Positions 44,353 to 54,095 of a stretch of DNA of 64,000 nt are shown in pieces. This DNA comes from Desulfonispora thiosulfatigenes DSM 11270 (GTDB lineage: Bacteria; Bacillota; Peptococcia; Peptococcales; Desulfonisporaceae), in contig NZ_FWWT01000005.1 in the NCBI RefSeq assembly GCF_900176035.1, positions 62,001-126,000 of the forward strand, read 5' to 3'. Position 1 is the stretch's first letter, and each line of letters starts with the position of its first letter. Below the pieces are notes generated by a model. It was given only the letters and a program-made list of their open reading frames with translations, had not been told where the DNA came from and made no database searches. The position numbers were made by a program, and so were the translations under genes.

Positions 44353-44388
44353 TAACTGAACCCTTATTACTTACAAAAGTTTCAGTCA
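44353..44388 (-). terminator. Hairpin downstream of the BlaR1-tail-like gene
   Basis: ACTGAA (44355-44360) pairs with TTCAGT (44381-44386); the minus strand continues into TTATTTTTTATG. The stem is short. The 44319-44496 interval has no gene. Confidence 0.45.
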
Positions 44389-44496
44389 TTTTTATTACTT
44401 ACCATATTAATTTCATCCATACTTTTTTAATTATATTAATTCTCAAATTCTACTTAAATTGAACCTATTTAATCTTTACTACAGCATCGATGTCCT

Positions 44497-45000
44497 CTAT
44501 ATGGACAGTGATTTTGTATTTTCCAGAAATGAATCTATATAACGTGCAAAATCTGTCCCTGCTTCATAAAGGCCACCGTCCTTTTCAAGATAAGCCTTAT
44601 CATATAACGTATCGTAGTAAAGCCTGCAGCTATATCCACCAATATCATTAGACAATTCTATTCTATACTTATTGGTATGATTGTTATTTAAGTGATTCTC
44701 TTCAATATGCGTTTGGTTGGTTCTTAGAGTTGAATCAATGTATGCTACTATTTTAGAATCAGTTGTCTCAAACTCGTATGCAGACTTAGATCCCATCATA
44801 TCGGGGAGAAACTAAATTTTTACTTTGTTATACTCCGCATGATACGCCGTTTCAAGTATACCTGAATGACTTTCTAATACAATACTCCCTGCTTGAAGCA
44901 TGTCCCACTGTTTAGGATTTGTAACTAGTGCGATTACAATAATAACGGCGATAATTAATACAACAACCATCCAAAAGGAGGGTTTCCAGTAGCTCAGCAT
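44497..45000 (-). pseudogene. BlaR1-tail-like membrane-anchored gene with in-frame stop
   Basis: Read on the minus strand, the frame runs from the ATG at 45000 to 44497 with a single TAG at 44814-44812 (NKVKI-stop-FLPDMMGSK). The first part, MLSYWKPSFWMVVVLIIAVI, matches the linker and last membrane helix found at the C-terminus of clostridial M56/BlaR1 proteins (...NVLSYKKPSFW...), followed by an extracellular domain with SKIVAYIDSTLRTNQTH and GGYSCRLYYDTLYDKAYLEKDG. GGGAGGAG before the ATG is a good ribosome binding site. Either a nonsense mutant, or two small peptides. Function unknown. Confidence 0.55.
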
Positions 45001-45115
45001 ATTTTTACTCCTCCCTTTTACATTGCTCTAAGTTCCAATATTTTAAGTTTGCACTAAGCTAGAAAAAGTATCTATTTCAGCTATCCTTTTTTATTTAGCA
45101 CAATTTTTTGTATTG

Positions 45116-46474
45116 TTACTGTGCATCTTCTTGTTGCATTTTTTCAAGCTTTGATAAACTCCGTATCTCTCTAATAATAAATAGCATAGCAATTACTGAA
45201 GCGATCCCATCAGATATGGCATTACTTAGATAAATTCCTTTTACTCCTATTATAGGGGCTAAAATTAGTACCGATGGCAATATGATTATCCCATAGCGCA
45301 GCATCATCAGTATTGTAGAAAGCTTTGGGTTTCCTATCCCTTGAAAATACTGGGAACTAATAGTCTGTATCCCAATCAGTGGTATCATTAGAAAATAGAG
45401 CCTCATTCCGACCACGGCAGTACTCCTTAAGCTATCATCATCAGTAAAGATAGTTACAAGTAAAGAAGGGTATATTTGGATTATTAAAAATAGTGCCACA
45501 GACATTATCGTTGAATAAACCAGCGATCTAATCAAGGATTCCCTGACTCTGTGATACTGTTTACTACCCCAGTTGTACCCTATTATAGGCTGATTACCCT
45601 GGGCTAGGCCGATTACAAACATATGATAAAAACTAAAAATGGTTGATATGATTGTCATTGCAGCCACATCTAAATCCGAACCGTAATGTACGGCATTTGT
45701 ATTTACAAACACATTAACAAATGATGCAAGTATCTGGGTAAAAAAAGAAGGCGAGCCAATCATAGAGATTCTTTTTATTATTTTAAGCTCATTTATAACC
45801 TTTTTATATTTAAGATTAATAAGTAACTCTTTGTTCGTCACAAAATAATATGTAATGTATAGAGTTAGTGCCGTTTGAGAAATAACTGTAGCAATGGCCG
45901 CTCCAGCAATCCCCATCTTTAAGGTAAAAATGAATATTGGATCTAAAACGATATTAAGTATTGAAGACCACAAGATAGCCTTCATGGTAATATTCGCTTT
46001 TCCGATTGCCCTTAGAGAATTGTTCAAACAATATCCAGGGATGCCAATAATCGATCCAACTATTATAATTAAAATATAGGGTTTTGCATACATATACACT
46101 GCATCTGAAACGGAAACTGCAACTAATATTTGATCACAAAATAGGACAAATATAGTAGCAAACGCTATCATCGAAATGATTATATATTTAAAGGACAAAA
46201 AAAGTATACTCTCTGCCTCTTCCTGCTTGTCCTCCCCTAGCTTTATTGATACTAAAGTCGCCGATCCTATTCCTATGAGTAGGATGATTGCCATTTGAAG
46301 CATTTGGATAGGCATAGTAATGCCGACCCCCGACAATGCCAAAGGGTCAATTTTTCCTACAAAATATCTATCCGCAATATTAAAGATTGCACTACTCATC
46401 ATACCCAGAATTGCTGGTATACTAAGTTCCCATAATAATTTACTTATTTTTTCCTGGCCTAATTTTGTATTCAT
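45116..46474 (-). CDS. MATE-family efflux transporter
   Basis: 452 residues, 12 predicted membrane helices in two halves. The N-terminus KISKLLWELSIPAILGMMSSAIFNIADRYFVGKI and the mid-protein GLAQGNQPIIGYNWGSKQY are MATE signatures, and it is a clear paralogue of the pump at 3186-4556. No regulator gene is adjacent and the 133-base upstream gap has no obvious operator. Substrate unknown. Confidence 0.9.
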   Translation of the reverse strand: MNTKLGQEKISKLLWELSIPAILGMMSSAIFNIADRYFVGKIDPLALSGVGITMPIQMLQMAIILLIGIGSATLVSIKLGEDKQEEAESILFLSFKYIIISMIAFATIFVLFCDQILVAVSVSDAVYMYAKPYILIIIVGSIIGIPGYCLNNSLRAIGKANITMKAILWSSILNIVLDPIFIFTLKMGIAGAAIATVISQTALTLYITYYFVTNKELLINLKYKKVINELKIIKRISMIGSPSFFTQILASFVNVFVNTNAVHYGSDLDVAAMTIISTIFSFYHMFVIGLAQGNQPIIGYNWGSKQYHRVRESLIRSLVYSTIMSVALFLIIQIYPSLLVTIFTDDDSLRSTAVVGMRLYFLMIPLIGIQTISSQYFQGIGNPKLSTILMMLRYGIIILPSVLILAPIIGVKGIYLSNAISDGIASVIAMLFIIREIRSLSKLEKMQQEDAQ

Positions 46475-46607
46475 GCGTCCTCTTTTTCTACTTTATTTTA
46501 CCATTATTGTATAATGTGTATTTATGTACTGTCAACTTTGGAATAAATTAAAAGTATATGTGACTACTTAAATAAGTAAATCCAATCGCTCATTAAAAAT
46601 GATTATC

Positions 46608-47381
46608 TTAAAAATTAATGTCTGCAACTGAATATAAAGCTGTATTTCCACTTAATTTAACTCTTTCACCCTGAAATTCACAATATAAAATTCCACTTCT
46701 TCTAGATGCTTGATATGCTACCAATTCATTATTACCCGTTTTTGCCGCCCAGTAAGGAATAATATGGCAGTGCCCCGAACCACATACCGGATCCTCAGGT
46801 ACATCTATTTTTGGAGCAAATGATCGCGATACACAGTCATAGTCCCTTCCTGGTGCTGTTACATGTAATAATAGTCCGTCTAACTTCTTTATCTTTTGCA
46901 TATTAGGCTTAAGTTTTCTTATATTTTCCTCATTTTCAAGAACTAAAAGCAAGTCTCTTCCCTTGAAAGCTTCTATAGGCCTAATTCCAATGGCTTCTTC
47001 CATTTCATCAGTCACATTTATTTTTTGTAGGTCATAGGCAGGAAAGTCCATTTCATAAAGATCTCCCCTATTAATTACCTTCAAAACACCACTAAGAGTC
47101 TTAAATTGTATCTCTTCTAACTTTGTATTATAAAATTTGGTTATAACATAAGCTGTGGCAAGAGTAGCATGTCCACACAAATCAATTTCTCCTCCCGGTG
47201 TAAACCATCTTAATCTATAATCTTCTCCCTCTTTTACGGCAAAAGCAGTTTCAGATAGATTATTTTCCAGAGTAATTTTCAACATAGTACTTTCCGGTAA
47301 CCACTCATCCATAATGCAGACTGCTGCTGGATTACCTTCAAATACTTTATCTGTAAAAGCATCAACAACATATTGTCTCAT
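46608..47381 (-). CDS. PhzF-family isomerase/epimerase-like protein
   Basis: 257 residues with the two-lobed diaminopimelate-epimerase-like fold. VDAFTDKVFEGNPAAVC at the N-terminus, NNLSETAF with the catalytic Glu (about 44), TPGGEIDLCGHATLATAYV (about 61-79) and the second-lobe VCGSGHCHIIPYWA are diagnostic. PhzF acts in phenazine synthesis, but most bacterial homologues lie outside such clusters with unknown substrates, as here. It lies 77 bases after an arylamine N-acetyltransferase gene. Confidence 0.9.
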   Translation of the reverse strand: MRQYVVDAFTDKVFEGNPAAVCIMDEWLPESTMLKITLENNLSETAFAVKEGEDYRLRWFTPGGEIDLCGHATLATAYVITKFYNTKLEEIQFKTLSGVLKVINRGDLYEMDFPAYDLQKINVTDEMEEAIGIRPIEAFKGRDLLLVLENEENIRKLKPNMQKIKKLDGLLLHVTAPGRDYDCVSRSFAPKIDVPEDPVCGSGHCHIIPYWAAKTGNNELVAYQASRRSGILYCEFQGERVKLSGNTALYSVADINF

Positions 47382-47458
47382 TTTTTCTCCTCCTTCATAC
47401 TTCTATTTAATTCATTTATTATAGATAACTGTCTTTTTACAACTCAAATAGTATACCC

Positions 47459-48262
47459 CTACATCCCAAAATGCTGTTTCAATAATTCTTTAAATTTCAT
47501 ACTATCAATTGTCTCTTTTGAAACCACTCCCTCAGTCCTTTGTGTGAATGAATTATTTGTTAATATTAAATTTCCTCCGCCGGTGAGCCTAGTAATTAAA
47601 GGACTTTTGTTAAATGGTGAGTCTTTATGTTCAGCTATAATCTTTTGGATCATATTAATTTCAGATAAATCACTTATACTCTTCTTTGTATCAAATGCAT
47701 ATCCAATTTTCCAATCTGTATCCCTATGTTTTAACCTCATTTCAAAAACATAATCTCCATATTCACCATTTACCCTTTTTACCCGAAATTCTCCATTCTT
47801 AGAAGATACGCTCTCTTCGGTTAAAGGTACAGGTTTTAATGGCAAATTCCCACCAAAGCCCGTATCTATTAAGTACTTTTGCTCCTTGTAAGTTACAAGA
47901 ATAACTACATGCGTTCTTCCAAGTTTCTGATATTTTTTTATATCGTTATTATAAATAACCCCTCCGATAAGGGCAGCATCAAAACCATTCTCTTTTAAGA
48001 AGAAATAAAGAATCAAATTTAATTCATAACATAGTCCGCCTTCATTTTTTACAAGTATTTTTTCAATTAAGCTTTCTTTAGTAATGTTACTTGTTCTATT
48101 TTCAATTATGCAAAGATTTTCAAAAGGAATATTTTCAGCAGTTTTTTCAAGAATATTACTAAGTGATTCAAATGTAATATTTTCTACTTGCATACCTATT
48201 CTTTTACGAAATAAAGCATTTATATCTATAGCTGATTGATTCTTTGGTATCAACTTCTTCAC
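47459..48262 (-). CDS. nat: Arylamine N-acetyltransferase
   Basis: 267 residues. The Cys-His-Asp triad is in GGLCYELN (C78), GRTHVVIL (H118) and LIDTGFGG (D133), and IPFENL (about 45-50) is a family signature. NATs move acetyl groups from acetyl-CoA to arylamines, hydrazines or aromatic amino precursors. With PhzF directly downstream, an aromatic-metabolite or detoxification role is possible but unproven. The start has GAGAGGAAG upstream. Confidence 0.9.
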   Translation of the reverse strand: MKKLIPKNQSAIDINALFRKRIGMQVENITFESLSNILEKTAENIPFENLCIIENRTSNITKESLIEKILVKNEGGLCYELNLILYFFLKENGFDAALIGGVIYNNDIKKYQKLGRTHVVILVTYKEQKYLIDTGFGGNLPLKPVPLTEESVSSKNGEFRVKRVNGEYGDYVFEMRLKHRDTDWKIGYAFDTKKSISDLSEINMIQKIIAEHKDSPFNKSPLITRLTGGGNLILTNNSFTQRTEGVVSKETIDSMKFKELLKQHFGM

Positions 48263-48337
48263 TTCCTCTCAATTATAGCAACATATATTATCAAATTTAC
48301 TTAGTTTAAACTTTGCACCGCTGTAGTATCTACTATG

Positions 48338-50842
48338 TTAAGTTATAACCTTTTCTATAAAGATTTTAACTATTTCTTCATCAAATTGTGTTCCTGAGTT
48401 TAATATTAATTCATTCACCGCTTCAGGTACAGTTAAGGGTTCTTTATAATGTTTGTTTATCATAGAATCATAGGCCTCAGCTATGCAAAGTATCCTAGAC
48501 TGAATTGGGATATTCTCTCCTTTAAGACCTCTAGGGTAGCCTTTACCATCAGGTCTTTCATGATGACAAAGCACATATTCTGCTATATGGGAAAATTCAC
48601 TAACTGATTTTAAGATATGATATCCAGTTTCAGGATGCTTTTTTATTTCCTTACATTCCTTTTCATTAAGCTCAATATTACTGTTTAATATACTTTTGTC
48701 TAATCCAATTTTACCTATATCATGGAGCATTCCTAGTAAGGCTATTTCTTCAATCTGTTGGCCTTCAAGCTTCATAGCTTCTGCTGTTTTCGTGCACAGC
48801 TCTGCTACTCTTTCGCTGTGTAATTGCTCATCTTTATTTCTTTCATAAAGACTTCTGGTAATTAGAGTTATCATCTCGCTTTTCATACTGCCACTTTCAA
48901 GCAACTTTCTTCTATACATATAATCTTCTGCTTGAGCGAATATTTTTTCCATATCTTCAGATTCTTCTTTTTTAGTGTCTAATCCAAATGATACCGATGC
49001 AGATATTTTATCTATAACCGTATTGGATATTTTGTCCTTTAACCTGTTTACTATTAATTGAGCCTCTACACTATCTGTCTTTGGAAGAAGAATAACAAAT
49101 TCATCTCCGCCTATTCTTGCAAGAATATCATCTGCTCTAAGCTCTTTCTTCATAATATCTGCAACAGCTTTAAGTAACATGTCTCCAGACGTATGACCAA
49201 ATGCATCATTTGTAAGCTTCAAGCCGTTTACATCTGCCATTACAAGCGTTAAAGGAAGATTTCTTTTTGTATCTAACCTTTCCAGTTCTTCTTCGTAAAA
49301 TCTCCTATTATATAATCCTGTAAGTTGATCGAAATAGCTAAGATATAGGATTTTTTCCTCTGTAGATTTACGTTCTGTGATATCCATAGCAAAATAAAGT
49401 CCAGCTTCCCCTTCATTCCAGTCTATCTTGATACCATCAGATTCAATCCATCTTATTTCTCCGTCTTTCTTTATTATTCTAAACTGCTGCTTGGTGACAC
49501 CGTCCATACCTTCAAGTCTTTTTTTATGAAAAGCAAGTGTCTTTTCTTTATCCTCTGCATAGACAAAATCTGTAAATTTAATTTTGACTAGTTCTTGCTG
49601 ACTATATCCTGTGAGAATAGATGTCATAGGATTACACATTTTTATCTGCTCATTTTGAATAACAAGAATGGATTCTACAGCATTTTCAAAAAGAAGACGG
49701 TATTTTTCTTCACTCACTCTTAGGGCATCTTCAGCCTCTTTTCTTTCCGTTATATCACTTAATAAGTTAAATGTAGCTGGTCTTCCTTTCCATTTAATTT
49801 TAAGAGAATTCATTTCTACCCACCGCACATATCCTCCTTTTTTTAAAATCCTATAACTATATATGCGGTCTACTGTTTCATCTTTTAATCTTTTTGTATG
49901 ATTTGTCACTACAAGCTCTTCATCATCAGGATATATAAAGTTTAAAAAATGTAGCTTTCCCAGTTCTTCTTGTGAATAACCAGTAAGAGCAGTTGCCATT
50001 TGATTACTTAGAACAACTTTTCCATCTTGAATTACTACTATTGATTCAGCTGCATTTTCAAAAAGTAGTTTGTATTGTTCTTCACTCTCTTGAAGTGACC
50101 TTTCCATTTCTTTACGTTCTGTTATGTCATGCTGACTGGAAAGTACACATTCTTTACCCTGATACTCTATGATTATACCGCTTCCCATGGACCAAAGCTC
50201 TTTACCCGATGCAGTCCTAACATGCATCTCGAAATCCGTTACTATACCTTCATTCTTTATTTTGTCCAGCCATAAGAGTCTTCTCTCAGGGTTCACCCAG
50301 TGCATCATAGCTGCTCTTTGACCTATTACATCTGCTTCTACCTCAAAGTATTCCATCCCCTTTGGATTTATATAAAGTACTGTGCCATCCAGAGTTATAA
50401 TGGAAAGACAAAAAGGCAGAGTATCTATTATCCTTTCAAACTGCAGCTCATTTTTAATTATAGTTTCTATGGAATTTTTGTATGCTGTGATATCCCTATT
50501 GTTTGCTCTATATCCCAGGTAAACTCCCGTTTCATCTATTACAGCCCTACAAATATGCTCTATCCATACGATGTAGCCGTCTTTATGAAGTATTCTAAAC
50601 TGTTTTTCATACATTTTATCTCTGTTAGCTATTTCATGATGATGACTTTTCCATATTTCTAAATCCTCGCCTAATATAATAGATTCAAATAGCCTAGGAT
50701 TATCTAGAAACTCCTCAGAAGCGTAGCCTGATATCCTTTCACATGATGGAGATACATATTGGAGTTTTCCATTTTGATCCTCCCATGTTTCCCAGTCATA
50801 TGAATAATCTGCTATTATTTTATATTTATAATCTTCTAACAT
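48338..50842 (-). CDS. PAS(x4)-GGDEF-HD-GYP cyclic di-GMP signalling protein
   Basis: About 834 residues, soluble. Four PAS domains occupy roughly 1-125, 130-245, 250-370 and 375-495 (repeats such as LLFENAVESILVIQ and GYSQEELGK). A GGDEF domain (about 505-660) has IGGDEF with the RADD inhibitory-site motif just before, and a C-terminal HD-GYP domain has LLGMLHDIGKIG and HHERPDGKGYPRG. So it may both make and degrade c-di-GMP, or use one domain for sensing. The ATG at 50842 follows TGGAGG; an upstream TTG reads through that site. Its upstream region shares a motif with the other HD-GYP gene. Confidence 0.93.
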   Translation of the reverse strand: MLEDYKYKIIADYSYDWETWEDQNGKLQYVSPSCERISGYASEEFLDNPRLFESIILGEDLEIWKSHHHEIANRDKMYEKQFRILHKDGYIVWIEHICRAVIDETGVYLGYRANNRDITAYKNSIETIIKNELQFERIIDTLPFCLSIITLDGTVLYINPKGMEYFEVEADVIGQRAAMMHWVNPERRLLWLDKIKNEGIVTDFEMHVRTASGKELWSMGSGIIIEYQGKECVLSSQHDITERKEMERSLQESEEQYKLLFENAAESIVVIQDGKVVLSNQMATALTGYSQEELGKLHFLNFIYPDDEELVVTNHTKRLKDETVDRIYSYRILKKGGYVRWVEMNSLKIKWKGRPATFNLLSDITERKEAEDALRVSEEKYRLLFENAVESILVIQNEQIKMCNPMTSILTGYSQQELVKIKFTDFVYAEDKEKTLAFHKKRLEGMDGVTKQQFRIIKKDGEIRWIESDGIKIDWNEGEAGLYFAMDITERKSTEEKILYLSYFDQLTGLYNRRFYEEELERLDTKRNLPLTLVMADVNGLKLTNDAFGHTSGDMLLKAVADIMKKELRADDILARIGGDEFVILLPKTDSVEAQLIVNRLKDKISNTVIDKISASVSFGLDTKKEESEDMEKIFAQAEDYMYRRKLLESGSMKSEMITLITRSLYERNKDEQLHSERVAELCTKTAEAMKLEGQQIEEIALLGMLHDIGKIGLDKSILNSNIELNEKECKEIKKHPETGYHILKSVSEFSHIAEYVLCHHERPDGKGYPRGLKGENIPIQSRILCIAEAYDSMINKHYKEPLTVPEAVNELILNSGTQFDEEIVKIFIEKVIT

Positions 50843-50910
50843 TTTAAATTTTCCTCCAAACAAACGCTTTAAATTATATTTATATAATCCATTATAGCTT
50901 AATTTTCACA

Positions 50911-50931
50911 TTGTAAATTATTATATTAAAA
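50911..50931 (-). promoter_or_regulatory. Shared upstream motif, copy 1 (PAS-GGDEF-HD-GYP gene)
   Basis: The 21 bases TTGTAAATTATTATATTAAAA are identical to 52315-52335, and similarity extends about ten more bases downstream on the minus strand (ACAAT-TGAAA). It contains TATAAT on the minus strand. Both copies precede genes for HD-GYP proteins. Confidence 0.4.
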
Positions 50932-51025
50932 ACAATAAATTATTTCCTAGTATATCTTATTATTTATGCCCGAGGGTGTTAATAGCAATCTGAACTAATA
51001 CTAGATTGTTTTCCAAATTAGCTTT

Positions 51026-51113
51026 AAAAAAACCTACTTAAATGCATACAAAGTATGACAAATAAGTAGGTTTTTCTAACTTGTTAAACCATCTTCTTGA
51101 CTTATAAAATTTA
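51026..51113 (-). repeat. Dispersed repeat, partial copy a (terminator part)
   Basis: About 88 bases match the terminator end of the full repeats at 60254 and 62909. AACCTACTTA (51031-51040) pairs with TAAGTAGGTT (51063-51072), followed by TTTTTTT on the minus strand, making it the terminator of the HD-GYP gene. The match ends at that gene's stop codon, so the repeat supplied its 3' end. The peptide gene is absent. Confidence 0.75.
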
Positions 51114-51116
51114 ATC

Positions 51117-52184
51117 TTACATATTCACAACATCTATTATAGTTAAGTTATTATTTCTGAAATCATCTCTAAGATTGATATAATTAGGTTTCCCATCATT
51201 TTTATTTAATATTCTTATTTTTGGTCTTGTTGAAGCATCTGAGAAATTTTCAACTACGATTCCTATAAGTCCATTATTAAGTTTTACGCAAGTACCAATT
51301 GGATATGCGGCAACTTTTTTAATAAATAGATTTACTAAATTGAAATCAAAATGGGTATCACAGCCACCCATTATATATTCTATTGCATTAGCAGGTAAAA
51401 TTGATTTTCTATAAGGCCTATCTGATATTAAAGCATCATAAACATCAGCTATTGCAATAATTCTTCCAAATAAAGATATATTTTCGCCAACTTTATTCTT
51501 GGGATATCCTGTTCCGTCATATTTTTCATGATGATCTAAAGCAGCAATATATGACTTTATAGGAACATCAAAGTTTGATTTTAAATATTTATATCCAGTA
51601 GTCGAATGAGATTTGATTATTTCAAATTCTTCGTTTGTTAATTTATCATTTTTATTTAAAATATTGTGGCTTATAAATATCTTGCCCACATCGTGTAACA
51701 ATGCGCCCATAGCTAGTTTATATAACTCATCTCTATTTAAGTGGGATGATATACCCACAATAATGGAAAGTACAGCTACGTTTACAGAATGATAATAAGT
51801 ATAATTATCATATGATTTTATATCTATCATATTAACCATTAAATGTTTATTTGAGACTAATTCATCTGCCATGTTTTTAGCAATATTACTAATATTATTC
51901 ATATCCTTATCAATAGGATTTTTGTTTTCTATATTCATAAACATATTTTTTATTTTTGCTATGGACTCTAGTTTTAATTCATCACTAATTACATTTTTAA
52001 TCTCAATATCTTGTGAAATATCATCTATTATATATAATCCCTGAAATCCTAATTCCATAATTTTTTTAATATACGGTCCCTTTATTTTTGAGCCTTCTTT
52101 TAAGATAAGACCACCATAATTATTATATAAACTTTTGCCAAGTATTTGTCCTTCTCGCAAACAAAAAGTGGGTATAAATCTCAT
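51117..52184 (-). CDS. HD-GYP domain phosphodiesterase-type protein
   Basis: 355 residues. An N-terminal region of about 100 residues (DUF3391-like position) is followed by the HD-GYP domain with LLHDVGKIFISHNILNK, LDHHEKYDGTGYPKNK and DVYDALISDRPYRKS, all typical of active c-di-GMP phosphodiesterases. A short C-terminal domain (IGTCVKLNNGLIGIVVENF, about 295-313) is often present in such proteins. It is the second c-di-GMP gene in a row and its stop abuts a dispersed repeat. ATG with AAAGGAACG upstream. Confidence 0.9.
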   Translation of the reverse strand: MRFIPTFCLREGQILGKSLYNNYGGLILKEGSKIKGPYIKKIMELGFQGLYIIDDISQDIEIKNVISDELKLESIAKIKNMFMNIENKNPIDKDMNNISNIAKNMADELVSNKHLMVNMIDIKSYDNYTYYHSVNVAVLSIIVGISSHLNRDELYKLAMGALLHDVGKIFISHNILNKNDKLTNEEFEIIKSHSTTGYKYLKSNFDVPIKSYIAALDHHEKYDGTGYPKNKVGENISLFGRIIAIADVYDALISDRPYRKSILPANAIEYIMGGCDTHFDFNLVNLFIKKVAAYPIGTCVKLNNGLIGIVVENFSDASTRPKIRILNKNDGKPNYINLRDDFRNNNLTIIDVVNM

Positions 52185-52314
52185 TTTTACGTTCCTTTCT
52201 AAGTCATATAATAGCTGTCGTTAAAATAAGAGCTTTGTATAATTAAATAATTTCTTTTAAATTGATTACATTATAATTAATTATACTATAGATTGACATT
52301 TAGTAAATTTCATA

Positions 52315-52335
52315 TTGTAAATTATTATATTAAAA
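52315..52335 (-). promoter_or_regulatory. Shared upstream motif, copy 2 (HD-GYP gene)
   Basis: Identical 21 bases to 50911-50931, located about 130 bases before the HD-GYP start codon. Its minus strand carries a TATAAT; a second TATAAT-like box lies nearer the gene at about 52283. Confidence 0.4.
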
Positions 52336-52361
52336 GCAAGCACTTATTATCTATAACTAAG

Positions 52362-54095
52362 TTAAAACTGCTTCTTCATAATATTATATAATTTTCTATA
52401 TCTACCTTGCGGTATATTAATCAACGTATGATGTGACCCAGTTTCTATTATTTTACCATGTTGTAATAAATAAATGGAGTCTAGTGTTTGCAGAAATTTC
52501 AAATCATGGGTAATCAAAATTAACGTTTTATCCCGGGACCAGTTTAATAATAGCGACATCATTTGAGTAACATATTCCTGATCTAAGTTTTGAGTGGGTT
52601 CATCTAAAATTACCACGGACGGATTTTTAAGGAGTAGGCGCGCAATTGAAAGCCTTTGCCTTTGACCACCAGAAAGCCTAGAACCATCTTCTGCTAAAAT
52701 TGTTTCCATCTTTTCTGGCATTAATTGTACGGCATCCCATAAGTCCACGGCCTTTAAGACTTTTTCTAATTGCTCTATTGTTGCTTTAGGATTTGCCAAT
52801 AATAGGTTTTCACGCATGGTGGCATGGAAAATCGTAGACTTCTGTTCTAAATAAGCTATTTCACGCGCTAGTTGAGCACGTCCTAAATCTGTGTAAGCAT
52901 TTCCACCATAGCTTATTTCTCCATCATCACATTGCCATAATCCAGCAATTAGGCGCGCTAGGCTAGATTTTCCACTTCCACTTTGTCCGACAAAGGCAAT
53001 ATGCTCTCCTTGAGAAACAGTAAGATTTATATTAGATAAAAATATTTCGTCTTTTTGGTGATATTGAAAAGAGACATCTTTTAAGATAATTTCTCTAGAT
53101 GACAACTTTTGCTCAGTTGCTTGACGCACGGGAGTTTCTATTTCCTCAATTTTTCTTAGTTCTTCTCCCGCCTGTAATGAATCCCCCACTTGAATAATAG
53201 CCTTAGGCATTGCCTCTGCAGCTTCAAAGGCTACCCAAACCACCATCCCTACCATTGCTAAGTAAACTCCTTCTAATCTCCCAGTTTGAACTAGGGGCAC
53301 TGCAACAGCTAGCGCACCTAGCATAGTCAAATGACTAAGAAAAGTAATAGTTCTATCTCCTAATGAAGATAACTTTCCTACGAAAAATTGCACATCAACT
53401 AAACCTGTGTGATACTTATTCATTTTTTCTTGCCAGTTTTTTAATGCCTTTGGATGCATCAATAAATCTACCAAACCGTGCTGATAATCCAAAAAGGTAT
53501 CGGATAGTTGGGTTCTTTTTTGTGCAGATTCACCTCGAGCAGAACGAGTCGATTTTCGAATAACCGTAGGCACGACGATACCTGCTAAAAACATACATAC
53601 CCCTAAAATTATAATCGCTTTATGAGCAAAAAACGAAAGAAAAATTGCGCCACAAATCAGGACCATAAAAAATGCCAGTGGCAAGGAAACAGCACGCAAA
53701 TAAAAATATTGCAAGACTTCAATATCTAAAAGCATACGCCTATAGAACATACCTTCCGTGTAACCGATTAATCGATCTGGCACTAAGTTTTCTAGCTTTT
53801 TATATACACGAACCCGAAGTCCGCCTAATATCCGGTAGGCAATACTGTGATTTAAAAGACGCTCTATATAGCGTAAAAGCGCCCGGGCAATCCCAAAAAA
53901 ACGCACACCAGTTATAAGTGTCATTAACCATAAAAGAGGTGGCATAAGAGCTGCCTTTGATAACAAAACCGCAGATGTGGCTAGTAATCCCATGTTTGCA
54001 CAAATAGTAAAACCAGAGAGCATGGCACCTAAAAAAACCCAACCACGATACGGCTTTAAAAGCGAAAAAAGCCATTTTACATTTTGAGGATTCAT
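52362..54095 (-). CDS. cydC: Cytochrome bd biogenesis ABC exporter subunit CydC
   Basis: 577 residues, a fused membrane and ATPase half-transporter. Six helices in the first 310 residues; Walker A GQSGSGKSS, signature LSGGQRQRL, Walker B VVILDEPTQNLD. CydDC exports thiols (or handles haem) and is needed for cytochrome bd assembly. It overlaps cydD by four bases and ends the cydABDC operon. Assignment as CydC rather than CydD rests on gene order and similarity. Confidence 0.92.
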   Translation of the reverse strand: MNPQNVKWLFSLLKPYRGWVFLGAMLSGFTICANMGLLATSAVLLSKAALMPPLLWLMTLITGVRFFGIARALLRYIERLLNHSIAYRILGGLRVRVYKKLENLVPDRLIGYTEGMFYRRMLLDIEVLQYFYLRAVSLPLAFFMVLICGAIFLSFFAHKAIIILGVCMFLAGIVVPTVIRKSTRSARGESAQKRTQLSDTFLDYQHGLVDLLMHPKALKNWQEKMNKYHTGLVDVQFFVGKLSSLGDRTITFLSHLTMLGALAVAVPLVQTGRLEGVYLAMVGMVVWVAFEAAEAMPKAIIQVGDSLQAGEELRKIEEIETPVRQATEQKLSSREIILKDVSFQYHQKDEIFLSNINLTVSQGEHIAFVGQSGSGKSSLARLIAGLWQCDDGEISYGGNAYTDLGRAQLAREIAYLEQKSTIFHATMRENLLLANPKATIEQLEKVLKAVDLWDAVQLMPEKMETILAEDGSRLSGGQRQRLSIARLLLKNPSVVILDEPTQNLDQEYVTQMMSLLLNWSRDKTLILITHDLKFLQTLDSIYLLQHGKIIETGSHHTLINIPQGRYRKLYNIMKKQF

